From the NCBI GenBank assembly GCA_009829735.1, contig CM020618.1, positions 39,160,894 through 39,224,893 of the forward strand: 64,000 nt of DNA. Reading direction: 5' to 3'. The notes below the pieces were generated by a model, which was not told where the DNA came from, did not search any database, and saw only the letters and a program-made list of their open reading frames with translations. Shown one piece after another: positions 52,521 through 63,051 of the stretch. The DNA comes from Pyropia yezoensis (taxonomy: Eukaryota; Rhodophyta; Bangiophyceae; Bangiales; Bangiaceae). Position 1 is the first letter of the stretch. Every line of letters starts with the position of its first letter. Position numbers and translations under genes: made by a program.

Positions 52521-53846
52521 TCAACTGCCCGACAAGGCGAGTCGCCGCCGCTCTCTCCGCTTGGCGTTGGACCGGCGAGCGGCCTCGCGGTTGCGCACAA
52601 TCCGCGCGCGGGCCGCCTCGTCCGCCACGTCCTCGAGGTGCACCTTGGCCCGGGTGCGGCCCTTGGGTGCCTCGGCGGCCCCCGCCTCGAGGCCCGAGCC
52701 CATGGCGCTCAGCCACGAACCACAGGGCGTCTCCTCCGACGCGGACGCACATATCAAGGTGCCCGGCGGGGAGGGCGCAATCGCCACAGCGCGACCGCCC
52801 GGGGCGGGGGGCCCCAGTCGGAGCCCCCCCGGATGGACAGCGATTTGCCCGAGCACCTTTGCCTGCAGGCGCTGCACAACCGAGGCACTGGCAAATTCGT
52901 TAAAGACCGTGGTCGTGACCAGGTCGGGCGCCCGCGACGGGTCTTGGCACGCGGGGGTGCCATCGCCAAGGCCCGCAAGGACGGCGGCAGAGCCAAACGT
53001 GCCGACCAGCCGGATGACCGAATCCCGGTACGCCGCCAGCGGGGAGGACGTGTCGCGCGGCGGGAACGGCTCGGTGCGCTGAAGGAGCGTCGACGTGCGA
53101 ATGAGGAGCTGCACGTCCCCGTCGGGCGTCGTTGGCCGCCGCATCATGCAGCCCGATATGACCAGGCCGCCCCCGTCTTCCGCAGGCCGCACACTCGCCG
53201 CGGTGACGAGCGCGCCGTCGCGTGACACGGACGCCGCGTGTGCAACGTCCGTCTCTGTGTCGTAGACCCACCGGACCACCGGGTGCATGTTGTTGCCGAG
53301 GAGCAGGCCGTCGAGTACCACGTCCGAGATGACCATTCCACACACGCTGCTGCCGCTGGAAGAAACGGGCAGGTGCATAGAGGAGGTGATGGAGACGGGC
53401 GGGCCAACGTCTCCCGACTCCCCCCCACCCAGCGGGGCACCCGGCCGCACCAGGGGGGTATCACCATCACCGCTGCTGCCCCCACTGCTGCTGGCACCGC
53501 TGCTGGCCGCCGCCTTGGCCGCCCCCGCCGGCAGCCGCACCACCTGGTCAATGGTCACCGCGTGCGGGAGGCCCGCGAGCGTCCCTGCCGGGACGGTGCC
53601 AAAGTCGCGGGCCGCCGCCGAGCCCGCCACCGCAAACGGGGAAAAGGGGGCCAGCCACGTGCCCGCCGCCGACGGGGACCGAGCCAGCTCCAGTTCGTCC
53701 AGCGCCAGCAGGCCAGCGCGGTCGAGGAGGCGGGGGCGCGCGGCGGCAAAGAGGTCCGCGACGGTTGACGTCTGGGTCAGGTCCACGTCCACTTCCGCCG
53801 CCGTGTCGGCAGCGGCCACGCCGTCCATGGGGTCCATCGGGTCCAT
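52521..53846 (-). CDS. Large protein ending in a bZIP basic region (zipper not in this exon)
   Basis: ATG 53846 (MDPMDPMDGVAAADT) gives 441 aa. The body has natural composition: VDLTQTSTVADLFAAARPRL, ISDVVLDGLLLGNNMHPVVR, YDTETDVAHAASVSRDG, ISGCMMRRPTTPDGDVQLL. The last 30 residues are a bZIP basic region: IVRNREAARRSNAKRRERR, with N417, A420/A421 and S424 of the N-x-x-x-A-A-x-x-S signature and a first zipper Leu in the correct place (L434). The position after Ser, usually Arg, is Asn. The frame stops eight residues later, so the zipper is missing unless an intron removes the stop; no strong donor is visible. I infer a DNA-binding regulator of unknown target. If unspliced it could not dimerise in the usual way. 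Confidence 0.6.
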   Translation of the reverse strand: MDPMDPMDGVAAADTAAEVDVDLTQTSTVADLFAAARPRLLDRAGLLALDELELARSPSAAGTWLAPFSPFAVAGSAAARDFGTVPAGTLAGLPHAVTIDQVVRLPAGAAKAAASSGASSSGGSSGDGDTPLVRPGAPLGGGESGDVGPPVSITSSMHLPVSSSGSSVCGMVISDVVLDGLLLGNNMHPVVRWVYDTETDVAHAASVSRDGALVTAASVRPAEDGGGLVISGCMMRRPTTPDGDVQLLIRTSTLLQRTEPFPPRDTSSPLAAYRDSVIRLVGTFGSAAVLAGLGDGTPACQDPSRAPDLVTTTVFNEFASASVVQRLQAKVLGQIAVHPGGLRLGPPAPGGRAVAIAPSPPGTLICASASEETPCGSWLSAMGSGLEAGAAEAPKGRTRAKVHLEDVADEAARARIVRNREAARRSNAKRRERRRLALSGS

Positions 53847-54779
53847 TGCCAGGGGGGCCCCCCCCGCGGCCGCGCCAGGCTGCTGGCGGCGGCGGCAGTA
53901 GCAACCACGTCCGCGGCCGGCAACTAGCACACCCGCCGCTCGGGGGCGGGAAAGAAGAAGCGAGAAGGGGCGGTCGGGGGCACGGTGGGGACGGGGGGTG
54001 GATACGTCGTCTTCAGCAAACAGACCAAGGCGTGGGCGGGGTCGGAGGGAGATGCACGCGGGGGCACCCCCGCTGTGTCGGCGGCAGCGCTGCGGGGGGC
54101 GGCGGCGGCCCCGCTCGGGTGGGGGAGGCGCGGGAGGAGGGGGGTGCCGGGACTCGCGTGTGCCGCGCGGGGCCCGCCGGCTTGGTGCCCCACACGCGGT
54201 CGCGACTGGCGAGCGCGTGCCACCCGATCGCTCAGATCAGCCCGGGGTGGTCACAAAGGTTGTGGGGGTCCCGTGATGGAGGGCCTTGCGGGGCTGCTGA
54301 TTGCATCCCCGCGCGAGTGGTGCGTGCGTGCGCCCTCACTGGTTGGTTGGTTAGCAAAGCTAGTTCGATTCGGGTTTGTGGCTGGGTAATTTTGTTGTGC
54401 CCCACAACTGGGCGTCCCGGCAGGGCTGGTGGGCGGCCCGATCCGTTGCGGTTCCAACTGTCGCTGCCTCCACCGCAGCTCACGCCCAGTTAAAGAGGGC
54501 CTGTTTGCGGTCATCTAGCTTCATGCCCCCGTGGAGCGGAGTGAAGCACATATGATAGAGACAAGAAAAAATGAGCATAAAACAGAGGAGCTCATAGCGC
54601 ATCTGATAGTGTTTGGCACAGGTCATTCTTTCCAGTTAGCCTGGTCTCAGGTGCCTGTTTGTGTCTCTCGCGCGCGGCCTTCCGCGGTCTCCCTGGGTGT
54701 TGCCAACGGGTTTCAACAAATGAGATGTGTCGCTCTTCACTTGGTGGGCGTAAGCTGTCGGCGCCGTGCGCCGTCCCCG
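53847..54779. other. No gene recognised upstream of the bZIP-like gene
   Basis: A GC-rich part up to 54500, then lower GC (54540-54640). No conserved coding sequence was found. Confidence 0.35.
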
Positions 54780-55170
54780 CCGGCTGCCGTCACCCCGGGT
54801 TGCCGTCATTCCCGGTTGCCGTCACCGACGGTTGCCGTTGCCACATGCCGCCCTCGTCCGCCTGGCGTAGCCCTTGCTGCTGCCGCGAGACAGCCGTCAC
54901 GTGCGGCTGCCGGCGCCGTGCGCCGTCACCCCCGGTTGCCGTTACCCCCGGTTGCCGTCACCCCGAGTTGCCGTCACCCCCGGTTGCCGTCACCCTCGGT
55001 TGCCGTCACCCCCGGTTGCCGTCACCCGCGGGTGCCGTTTCCACATGTCTCCCACGTACCTGCCGTAGCCGTTGATGCTGCCGGGAGACAGCCGTCACGT
55101 GTGGCTGCCGGCTGCACCGTCACCTCCGGTGGCCGGCCCCCCTGGTGGCCGTCACCCCCGGGGTCCGTTG
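54780..55170 (+). repeat. 16-bp tandem repeat with higher-order structure
   Basis: Units of GTCACCCCCGGTTGCC, often with one or two changes, repeat in blocks; the best run is 54925-55030. The blocks sit inside a longer unit that occurs twice: CCGCGAGACAGCCGTCACGT at about 54882 and CCGGGAGACAGCCGTCACGT at about 55081, each followed by a GGCTGCCGGC-type sequence. That gives a higher-order period of about 200 bases. A young satellite-like array. Confidence 0.85.
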
Positions 55171-56905
55171 CCATCTGTTTTTCCCATCTCTGCTGTCGCC
55201 GCTGCCGACGGCCGCAACCCGCGGTCGTCGTTGCTGCGTGCTGTCACCCGCACTTGCAATTGCTGCGTGCCGTTTCGTGGCCTAGCCGTTGCGGCGTGCC
55301 GTACGGGGTGGCTGACGTTGCCACCGCCGTTTCCCGCGCTCCCTTGCCCGCTGCAACAGCTTTCCCACGAGTTCTTGCGTGTCGGGCTTGACGCGCGCTG
55401 TTGTCGTCGGTCACCCTTGCTGCGCGCCAGCACCTGCGGTCACCATTTCCACGTGTTGTTGCCTGCGGTCACAGCTGCCGTGCTGTCGCTGCTGTCATCC
55501 ACTGTCGCGTCCATCGACTTATGCCGTGCGCCATCGACATCTCCGTGGCTTCCCGGCTCGACTTGTGCGCTAGTCCCCCTCGCCATGGAGGGGGTAACTC
55601 CTGTGAGCAAGCAGCTGTGGAGGAGACCAGAAGAGCTGCATCTGAGGCTATTGACTCGGTGAGACAGGTCCCTACCTACAAGGAAGACGTTACCAACTCT
55701 GCTCTCAAGCGTGATCTGCACAGAAGTGCCAGCGCGGCATCTTCTCAAGCGACTCTTTCTTCATCGTCAAGTGACACACAGAGCACCATGTACGAGGTGC
55801 TATCAACAAAGGAGGAAGTGGCGAAGGCGGACTATGTCGCCAGCCAGAAAGTCGTGCTGCTCAACGACGCCAAGCGATGTCCGCAGCTTCACTTGAGGCT
55901 TGACATGCAGGCGACCGCATCGCGGATCCGTGATCCTCTCGACGATGTGTCCCAGCTGGAAGCGAAGGTACGCCATCTTACGGATGATGTGCGACGTCTT
56001 CGTGCGAACCGACCGCCGCAACTATCCCGGCGTGCAGCTGGTGTAGCAGACGCTGCCTTTTTCACCGGGCCTCGGAAAGCGTCGGAACAAGTTGCGTCGA
56101 AAAGCGGGGGCAAGGTCGGGCCTTCGACGCTGCGGTGCATGTGCTTCGACCCGACGAGCGACGGGTGCGTGTGGCGTGTGCTTGTAATAGACCGCCCGTT
56201 GGCTACGGCTGAGGCAGACGCTGCCCAACAACGACTCATAACCGGCGTTACGTTGAAGACGAGCATGAAAGGCGCTCTCGAAACGAGCAGGTCGAGCTGT
56301 GTTGAGGTGGACGTGACGTTTGTGGCCCTCGTTCTCCCCCGGGGACCGCGGAGTACTGGCCTACGTTGGGGCGTCAGCGGATCACTGGTCGGCCGTCACG
56401 GGATGGCGGGCCTTTCTGGCCGTTTGTTGTGGACTGACCGAGGGAGGCGGTTGTACCCCCAGGACTTGGTGGTCTGGGATTCGACTGTTTCTCAATGCAT
56501 TTGCATCTTCTCGATTTTCCTTGCGTGTTTTTGTCCTCTTTTCTCCCATTGGGTTTTTCGGGTGGATTGCATGTGTGTATGCGGGGTTTTCGCGTGCTTT
56601 TCTTTGGAGGGATTATTGTTGGCGCGGGTGCCCCGGTGCGCTCCGGTGTAGGCTGGGTGCATGCTGGCACTAGCCCCGCTGGGCGGGGCGGCTTGCAAGG
56701 GCGCCTGGGAGGTCACCTGAGGAGCCCTTGGCCCGGGGTCCCAGCGAGGTCTCTCTTGTAAAACAACGTTGCTTTGGGTTTCTCCTTCCCCTTGGGCAAA
56801 AGCCTTTTACATTTACCTCGGACCTTGAGGTGGGCAAGCGCGCGTGGGGAGTCCTGGCCCGTTTCTTCAAATGGTTACCCTTTGTCTCTCTGGGTTGGAT
56901 CGGGT
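55171..56905. other. Possible coiled-coil fragment, otherwise no gene
   Basis: The plus-strand frame around 55610-56330 gives heptad-rich text (VEETRRAASEAIDSVRQV, DDVSQLEAKVRHLTDDVRRL) and could be the 5' part of the decayed kinase-like gene that follows. Lower-GC sequence from 56480 to 56620 has no coding sign. Confidence 0.3.
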
Positions 56906-58188
56906 TCCCTATTGGCAGGCGGTAGTCTTAACTCTACAGTGGAGAATGCTTTTGAGAGGCTGTTGGATGGGCTTTACCGAGCTGATAGTGAAGTGGTCTA
57001 CAAGCAGCGGTCCATCTTGCAGTTGAAGCTGCCAGTCATCCAGGCGTCGGATCTTCCTCTCCAGACAACGTTGGCAGTTTTGATCTGCGCGCCAATGACT
57101 TCGGGCCGCTGCGTGTGCGTGAGTACAAGCGCTCATCCATCTCTTGTCTGCGAGCTCTGCCGCAGGCGCTTTGCAACTGGATCGTGTGTTGCTGAGGGCT
57201 TGTTGCAGCGGGGTCTTCGGGCAGAGGACGTCTTTTTGCCTGTGGACGTGGCGACGGGCAATAACGTCCAGTTCGGCGCCATCTTCAGTGCTGGTGGGTG
57301 CATCCCCATGAGCATTGTTACGAGCAAAAAGCTGGATTTGTCGGACCTGTAAGATGCCCGCTTGGCTGACCTACACTACTTCAAGATGCGCTCGCACGTT
57401 CAAGAGCTGATGCAGCTTGTCTGAGAGGATCGCGCGGTGTCCGCACCTGCGGTGTACGTGTCCACGGTCCCTGATATTCTCTACTGCAAGCGCGACTGCG
57501 TCTCGTACCAGGCTCTGGACAAGCTGGACTACTCGATTTCACACATGATGCGCGTGCTATCGCGCCTTTACCGAGTCGGGCCTCGAGCATGCGTTTGCTT
57601 TCCCATGGGGTTTTGCGCCGTCCGTCGCGTCCATTCGCAAAGTGCCAGCACAATGGACATGATCTTCTCCACTTTCGCGAAAGCAGACCCGCCCTACCGA
57701 GTCTTTGTTCCTGCTGAATGGGCAACAGCCAAGTTGTTCGTTGACGAGTGCGACCGGGTCTTTTCTCGGCTGCGCGCCGCTCGTGTGGTGCATGGCGACC
57801 TCTACGTGTCCAACACTGCTTGGCGACAAGCGACAAGATTGATGTCAAGATCATGGACTGGGACACGTCCTTCATGGACGAGCACTCTGTCAACCTCTTG
57901 CCCGAGAACCTGAGGAGGGTCTGGTAGGATGCCAACACGTGGAAGGGCCGCTTTTCCGTCACGGGCGAGGCTCAAGAGCTCGACCTCTTCATGATCCGCG
58001 TCATGCGGTGGGGCGTCCACGACAACAGCTCGCACGCGCAAGGGTGGGAGTGGTGGCTGGCAGCTGCTGATGCTAACTCTGTAGGCGTCGCCAAGGCGGC
58101 GCTTTGTTCTCTGCAAGAGCTGTGCTTGGACGAAAGCCAGATTTCTGAGCTTCAAGGGTTGGCGCCGGCAAGCGGCGCCTTGTCGTAG
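56906..58188 (+). pseudogene. Decayed kinase-like gene (HGDL...N...DWD)
   Basis: One frame runs from about 56906 with SLNSTVENAFERLLDGLYRA and GAIFSAGGCIPMSIVTSKKL. TAA 57350-57352 and TGA 57422-57424 interrupt it, and it continues in the same frame through CKRDCVSYQALDKLDYSISH to VVHGDLYVSNTAW. This is the catalytic-loop motif H-G-D-L-x-x-x-N of protein-kinase-like enzymes. A frameshift near 57830 then leads to KIDVKIMDWDTSFMDEHSV, with D-W-D in place of D-F-G, and a stop at 57926-57928 follows before the end at 58188. HGD...DWD kinases occur in Crinkler-like proteins and some mobile elements; I cannot say which applies. With three stops and a shift it is dead. Confidence 0.6.
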
Positions 58189-58288
58189 CATTGCTGGTGC
58201 AGTCGGGTGTGCTGATGCGAAGGACTCTCATGCCAAGCTGCTGGCGTTGCGGGCGGGTCCCGCCGCTGGCCACGGATAGAAGGCCAGA

Positions 58289-59600
58289 CTACACCGGCGG
58301 CGCGACGGCGGCGGCGGCCGCCGCGGCGCCCGCAAAGCGGCCAGGCGTGCGGATGGGGGGGACGTTCCCACCCGCGCCGCGGGGTGTCGCCGCGGCCGCC
58401 AGCACCGCCGCGTGGAGGGTTTGTACGGCGCGGACAATGGCCGCACCGCCGCCGGCTACCGCTGCCGCGGGCGCGCCCTCTCCAGGCAGTGTCCCGGCGG
58501 CGGTGCTGGCGGCGGGGGCGGCCGCGGCGGGCGCCTCGGCGCCCACCCCCCCGGTGGCGAGGGCGGCGAGGACGGAGCGGCTTGCGCCTGAGAGGACGGT
58601 GTAGAGGTCGCCGGGCGAGGTCCCCCCCGGTCCGTGGGGGGTCCGCGTCCAGCGGACGGCGCAGCCCGGGAGGAAGATTATAAATGCAGAGAGGGTACCC
58701 GCCCGGTAGCGGGTGTATGCGGAGCACGCGGCGGCCTCCCAGGCGCCCAGACGGGAGGCCACGAATTCGAGGAGGCACGCGGGGAGGGTTGCCCCGGGGC
58801 CCACCCCGCCCGTCGCTGTCGCCGCCGTGCCGCCGCAACCGCCACCGCCGCTGCCTCCACCTACGGGTCCGCCGCCAACAGGTGCGACCGCCAGTAATGG
58901 CGGCGGCGGCTCCGTCGCCGCCGCCGCGGCAGTGAATAGCGTCCCCCAATGCGCGTCGATCCCCGGTGGCAGCCCCGCCGCCGGGTTGACGTGCACCACG
59001 AGGGCCTCCACAAAGGCGCGGCGGGTGGCCCCCAGCGCCACAGCCGCGGCTGAGGCGTCGTCGGCGGCGACAGCCGCCCCAGGCCGCCGCCGCCCTTGGT
59101 GCGTTGGCGGCGGTGGCGACGAAACGTCCAGCTCCGCCACCGCCGACTTGGGCTCCCACGCCGGCGGGGCAGCGGTCACGAGCGTCATCCCCACTTCATC
59201 CGCCCCGTCCACCACCCGGGAGGCCTCCGGCGGTAGCGCCACCGCCGCCTCCCTGCGACCGAACGGTTCCCCTCCCCGCTCCCCCCCCCCCGGGGGGGCG
59301 GAGGGAAGCGCCGCCAGCCGCTGCCCCGCCGCCGCTGTCGGCGCCGCCGGCGCCCACGCCGCCGACGCCGTATCGCTGATGCGCGCCCACAGGTCGTCGG
59401 CGGCGGCAGAAGCGCCGAGGAGCATCTCCGCTCCGGGCGTGTGCGTCGCATCGAGGAGGCCGAGGACGGAGGCGTGCACAATCGCGCCGCCGCCGCCATA
59501 GCCGCCGCGGTGGGGGGTGGGCGCCGCGGGCGCGGCGGCGGCGGTGGCTGCGGCGGCGGCGGCGGCCGCCACCGCCGCCGAAGCGATGAAGCAGGGGGTT
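58289..59600 (-). CDS. Unrecognised Ala-rich protein, N-terminus uncertain
   Basis: The minus-strand frame ends at TAG 58289-58291. It has natural blocks between Ala/Gly runs: AIVHASVLGLLDATHTPGAE, RRAFVEALVVHVNPAAGLPP, GIDAHWGTLFTAA, LLEFVASRLGAWEAAACSAY, TLSAFIIFLPGCAVRW, SPGDLYTVLSGASRSVLAA. One hydrophobic segment (TLSAFIIFLPG) could dip into a membrane. No ATG near the natural start fits; upstream the frame appears to change at G/C runs (59639-59657, 59691-59703), with TPDTPSPLRRRFNPLLHRF in another frame being the likely earlier part. I recognise no family. The strong frame preference over about 1.2 kb is the main reason to call it a gene. Confidence 0.5.
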
Positions 59601-59966
59601 GAAGCGGCGGCGGAGGGGCGACGGCGTGTCCGGGGTGGCGGGGGGGGGGGGGGGGGGAGGGGGCGGCGGCGGCGGCGCCATCGGCGGGAGGGGGGGGGGG
59701 GGGGCGCGGCGGCCCGGAGGTCCCCGATGGGGGCATGGAGCCGCTGCCCCGCCAAGAGGGGGCAGGGGGGGGGTTGGTCGGCTGGAGACAACTGCGGCCG
59801 AGGAAGACCAACAACAGCGAAGCGGGATGAAAACTGAAGAGGGCGAGTCAAGAGGAGCCACGGAGAGGAAGAGCACGGAAGACGGAAGAAAGGGGGCCAG
59901 CACGGTGACAAAGAGCGGTGGGGGCCGTGGCTTGGTGGACTCAAGGGAGGCGTATGAAGGGGATGT

Positions 59967-60037
59967 GTCTGTGGTTGCCCGTCCGGTCTCCCCCGGTGGC
60001 GCCGACACCCACGCACTATATACTCGCGTCGGGGCAC
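59967..60037 (+). repeat. Dispersed 71-bp repeat, copy 2
   Basis: Matches 7064-7134 in order and spacing (TCTGTGGTTGCCC, CCCCGGTGGCGC, CCCACGCA, CGCGTCGGGGCAC). Followed by GTGGTATAAAACTCG, which is not in copy 1. Confidence 0.55.
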
Positions 60038-60318
60038 TGTGGTATAAAACTCGATCCTCTCAGACACGTGTCAATATCCCTCGGGGGAAAGAGACAGGTA
60101 ACACGGAGAGGAGAACTACGAGAGTGGTATGCCTGTTGCCTCACGTGCCTGCTCGCAGAGCAAACAGATACGCACGGTAGCGCACACGGGGAAGAGGAAA
60201 GCAAACGCGCAGTTGTCTTTTTCCTGAGGGCGCGGGCCAAGGGCGCCTCGCTGTCCCTCTTAACGTGCATCTGGGGGAGCCTCGGCACGTTGGCCAGGTA
60301 GCCCCCCCATACCCCCGA

Positions 60319-60360
60319 GTGGCCCCGACCCGAGTCTAACCTCGTCAGGTCGGGGGCCAC
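60319..60360. terminator. Strong hairpin, possible LTR RNA structure
   Basis: Arms GTGGCCCCGACC (60319-60330) and GGTCGGGGGCCAC (60348-60360) pair fully apart from one bulged G, with a 17-base loop. In the probable LTR region of element D it could be a polyadenylation or packaging structure. Function is inferred. Confidence 0.4.
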
Positions 60361-60889
60361 TATCACTACTAATTCTATTCACACTCACTAATCTCACACT
60401 CAAGTTCTCTCAAATCAAGTCCCTCACAATTATGCAAAAACCCATCAGAAATCCCTCTCTCACGTGTGGATAGCGTAGTCCACCGCATCCCAGTGCCGGG
60501 CACGGGCCACGGCCGCCAACCGTCACCACACGGCGGGCGTGTTCTGGCACCTGGTGCCCTCTGGTCGCAATCCCGGGTCGGCGCCAAGTCGGGGCCAGGG
60601 ATGCTACATAGCTCCTCCCTAGTCCGGCACGTCCTCGGGCCGAACCAGGTGCCATCGTCCACAGCCTCGAGTACGTCCAAGCTGGTGCCGAGGTCAAGCG
60701 TCTTCGCCCCGAGCGCGATCACCTTCTCCAATCCTGCCCCCCCCCTCCTTCACCTTGACCTTCCCGTTCCCCCGGATTCTGAACGTCATGTCCAGCTCCG
60801 AGATCCTGGCTGGGCCCGCGGCTCTGGCGGCGAGTGTTGCGGAGGAGAGTTAGGGCGGCCGTGCCCCTCTCCTGCGTCTGGGTTCTAGG

Positions 60890-62905
60890 ATGTCGGTGCC
60901 GTCGTCGGTCGCCACGGCGGAGGCGGATCGAGTTCCCCCGGCTTCAGCGTCGCGCCCGGTCGAGACCCCCCCGGCGGGTCTCCCGGAGATGCTTCTTCGG
61001 CAGGATCCTCTGGCGGCCCGGCGCTACTCCACTGTGGTCGGCAGCGCCAGCGCGGCCCAGTGCCAGCAAGATTGGCTGGTCATCTGGCGTAAGGAACTCC
61101 AGCGCGGGGTCTTGACGGAAATCGACAAGACGCGTCTCCACGCGGCGGACCAGATGCGCCTGGCTCAAGACCGCTCCCAGAGCTTTTCGAGTTCATCTTG
61201 GGTTGCTCGCGTGGAGGATCTCCCCTTCGAGCTGGTGCTGGATCTTCCCTTGACCGAGCGACGCGTGTCTGCGTCCGTTCTCCAGTGGCCGGAGGAAGAA
61301 GGGTACGTCTAGCGGGCGCGCAAGGTCTGGGACGAGGCGCTCAAGGGGTCGGGGAGCCTGACTTGTGATCCCCGTCCGAGCATGGTCGCTCTTGAGCCGC
61401 CTTTCTTGACCCAGAAGTACTCCATGCTGTCGCCGGCGCGGGAGCAATGCGAGCGGCGCGGGCGCCAGCGGGACTACATCGTGAGCTGCAATCATCAAGA
61501 GTTCTAGAAGCTGGACAAGGCCAACCGGGCGGCGTACTACCCCAAGGTCATCCCGCAGCAGCAGGAAGTCGAGATCCCGGTCGGGTTTGCTCCGTCCAGC
61601 ATCTTTTTCACGTGGTACTTCCTGGATGCCTTGACCCAGGCGTCGATCAAGTGCTTCTTCCATTCCATCTCGTACATGATGTACACCTCCGAGATGACGG
61701 TCTTGGCTGCCAACCACTGGCCCCACGAGGTCTTGGTCTCCAACCGGCTCTGGCTTCTCCCCGACCTCCTGATGGTCTGGATCGTCGACAAGTTGACCGT
61801 GGACTTCCTGTGCAGCCAGGACGAGGAGTACAAGGAGCTCTTCCAAGCGATGATCGACTTCTGGCGTCAACTCCCGGTGCATGACCGGAGCTTCTTGAAC
61901 ATGATCGCCGACCAGAACAGCCCGCGTCAGGATGGCTCGGGTTGGGCGCAGGTGGTCTACCAGTCTTCTCCTGCCAAGGCGCAGCTCGCGACGCCGCTGC
62001 CGGCGTGGTCGCAGCTAGGCAGTCTTCCTGCTCCGGTCGCTCTCGATCTCCTGCCGACTGGGCCGCCGGTACAAGAGTCGGGATGGGCCGCGGCGGTCGG
62101 TCGGGCGTCTGCGGCGCCTCCACTTCCTCCAGTTTCGCCTGTCGCACCGGTTGTTTCGCCTGTACCATCGCCGGCGCGTCTGCGCCCAGCTCTACTTGTG
62201 CCGGCACTTCAGGCTTGTCCGGCACCGCGCTTGTCTGCAGCAGCTCTTGGCGTTGCCGTCCGGTCGCCGGCTACTCCGGCCGTTCCTTCTCGGGAGCCTT
62301 CTACACCTGGTGGCGGCCCTGTGCCTACCCTCAAGTTGGGGACTCCGGTTTCCGGCGCCGCTGCTGACCGTCCGGTGGTCGCAAGCTCGGGTCGGTTCGA
62401 GATCCCTGCGCCGACTCTGCGCCTATCCCGCTTTCGGGTGCATGACTGGCACCTGACCCAATGTGGCCCGACGTGCGACCAGTACGACGTCGGCATGATT
62501 GAGGACCAGCTGGGTCGTCTTCCGGTGCAGGTCGAAAGCGTCGGGCCTTCCTTGGTGCTGGGCACATATGCCAGCGTCTTGAACGACGTCGTCGACCGGG
62601 TGTTTGCTTGCGCGGACAGCGGCCAGATGTCGGACAGCCCGGTGGTTGGTGAGCTTCTAGCGACCTTGACGCGGAATGGCTTGGCCCAGCAGTGGTCGGG
62701 GACCTTCACTAGCTTCCAGGGGCGCCGACAGGTGTATCTGGATGAGCGGGAGCGCCCGGCGACTGCGGGTACTGCTCCGGTGTCGGGGTTCGTGGAACCG
62801 CCTTGCCCACCGCACTACGTGATCCCGCCGTCCTCTGGGTCCCGTCGGGCTGCGGAGGCGGCGCTGGAGGTCGCTCTCGCGGCGCAGCGTCCGCGCCGGG
62901 CGTAG
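60890..62905 (+). pseudogene. Antisense gene of element D, diverged homologue of the copy A/B antisense gene, two nonsense codons
   Basis: The frame starts at ATG 60890 (MSVPSSVATAEAD) and ends at TAG 62903-62905, 671 codons if two TAGs (61310-61312, 61505-61507) are read over; the A/B gene has 647. A central block aligns by eye: RARKVWDEA after the first TAG with QRAKAMVD; PPFL with PPYL; DYIVSCNHQEF with PYLVTSAQLEF; AAYYPKVIPQQQEVEI with QYYPKKPEWWPQVEV, each followed by GF; NRLWLLPDLL with GMLWHLPLRL. The first TAG falls where A/B have CAG (Gln), a C-to-T change. The C-terminal half differs: a Pro/Val-rich linker, then RFRVHDWHLTQCGPTCDQYD and no RS tail. This copy is inactive but shows that the gene is old in the lineage. 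Confidence 0.7.
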
Positions 62906-63051
62906 TACTTGGAGGCAAGGAGGGTGACAGTCTAGGGAGGAGGGAGGTGGGAAGAGGCGGAGAGAAGGGTTGCTCGAGCGGGTGATTGCTTTTTTTCTGG
63001 TAGTTCCATGCTTGCATTGCTTGTTTTCCTTGAAGCACCCGTTCCCTTTTC

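Larger units (their letters stand above)
59601..60889. other. Likely LTR of element D, boundaries not defined
   Basis: By analogy with copies A and B, the 3' LTR of the minus-strand element D should end to the left of its antisense gene. The region has a lower-GC stretch (60362-60475), a hairpin (60319-60360), the dispersed 71-bp repeat (59967-60037) and TATAAAA at 60043-60049. Without a second LTR in the window I cannot set the ends. Confidence 0.4.

Noticed and set aside
54780..55170. CRISPR-like array
   Set aside because: The units are directly adjacent with no unique spacers, and the context is eukaryotic; it is a simple tandem repeat.
60043..60049. TATAAAA as promoter of the element D antisense gene
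   Set aside because: It is about 840 bases from the start codon on the same strand; too far to assign without transcript data.
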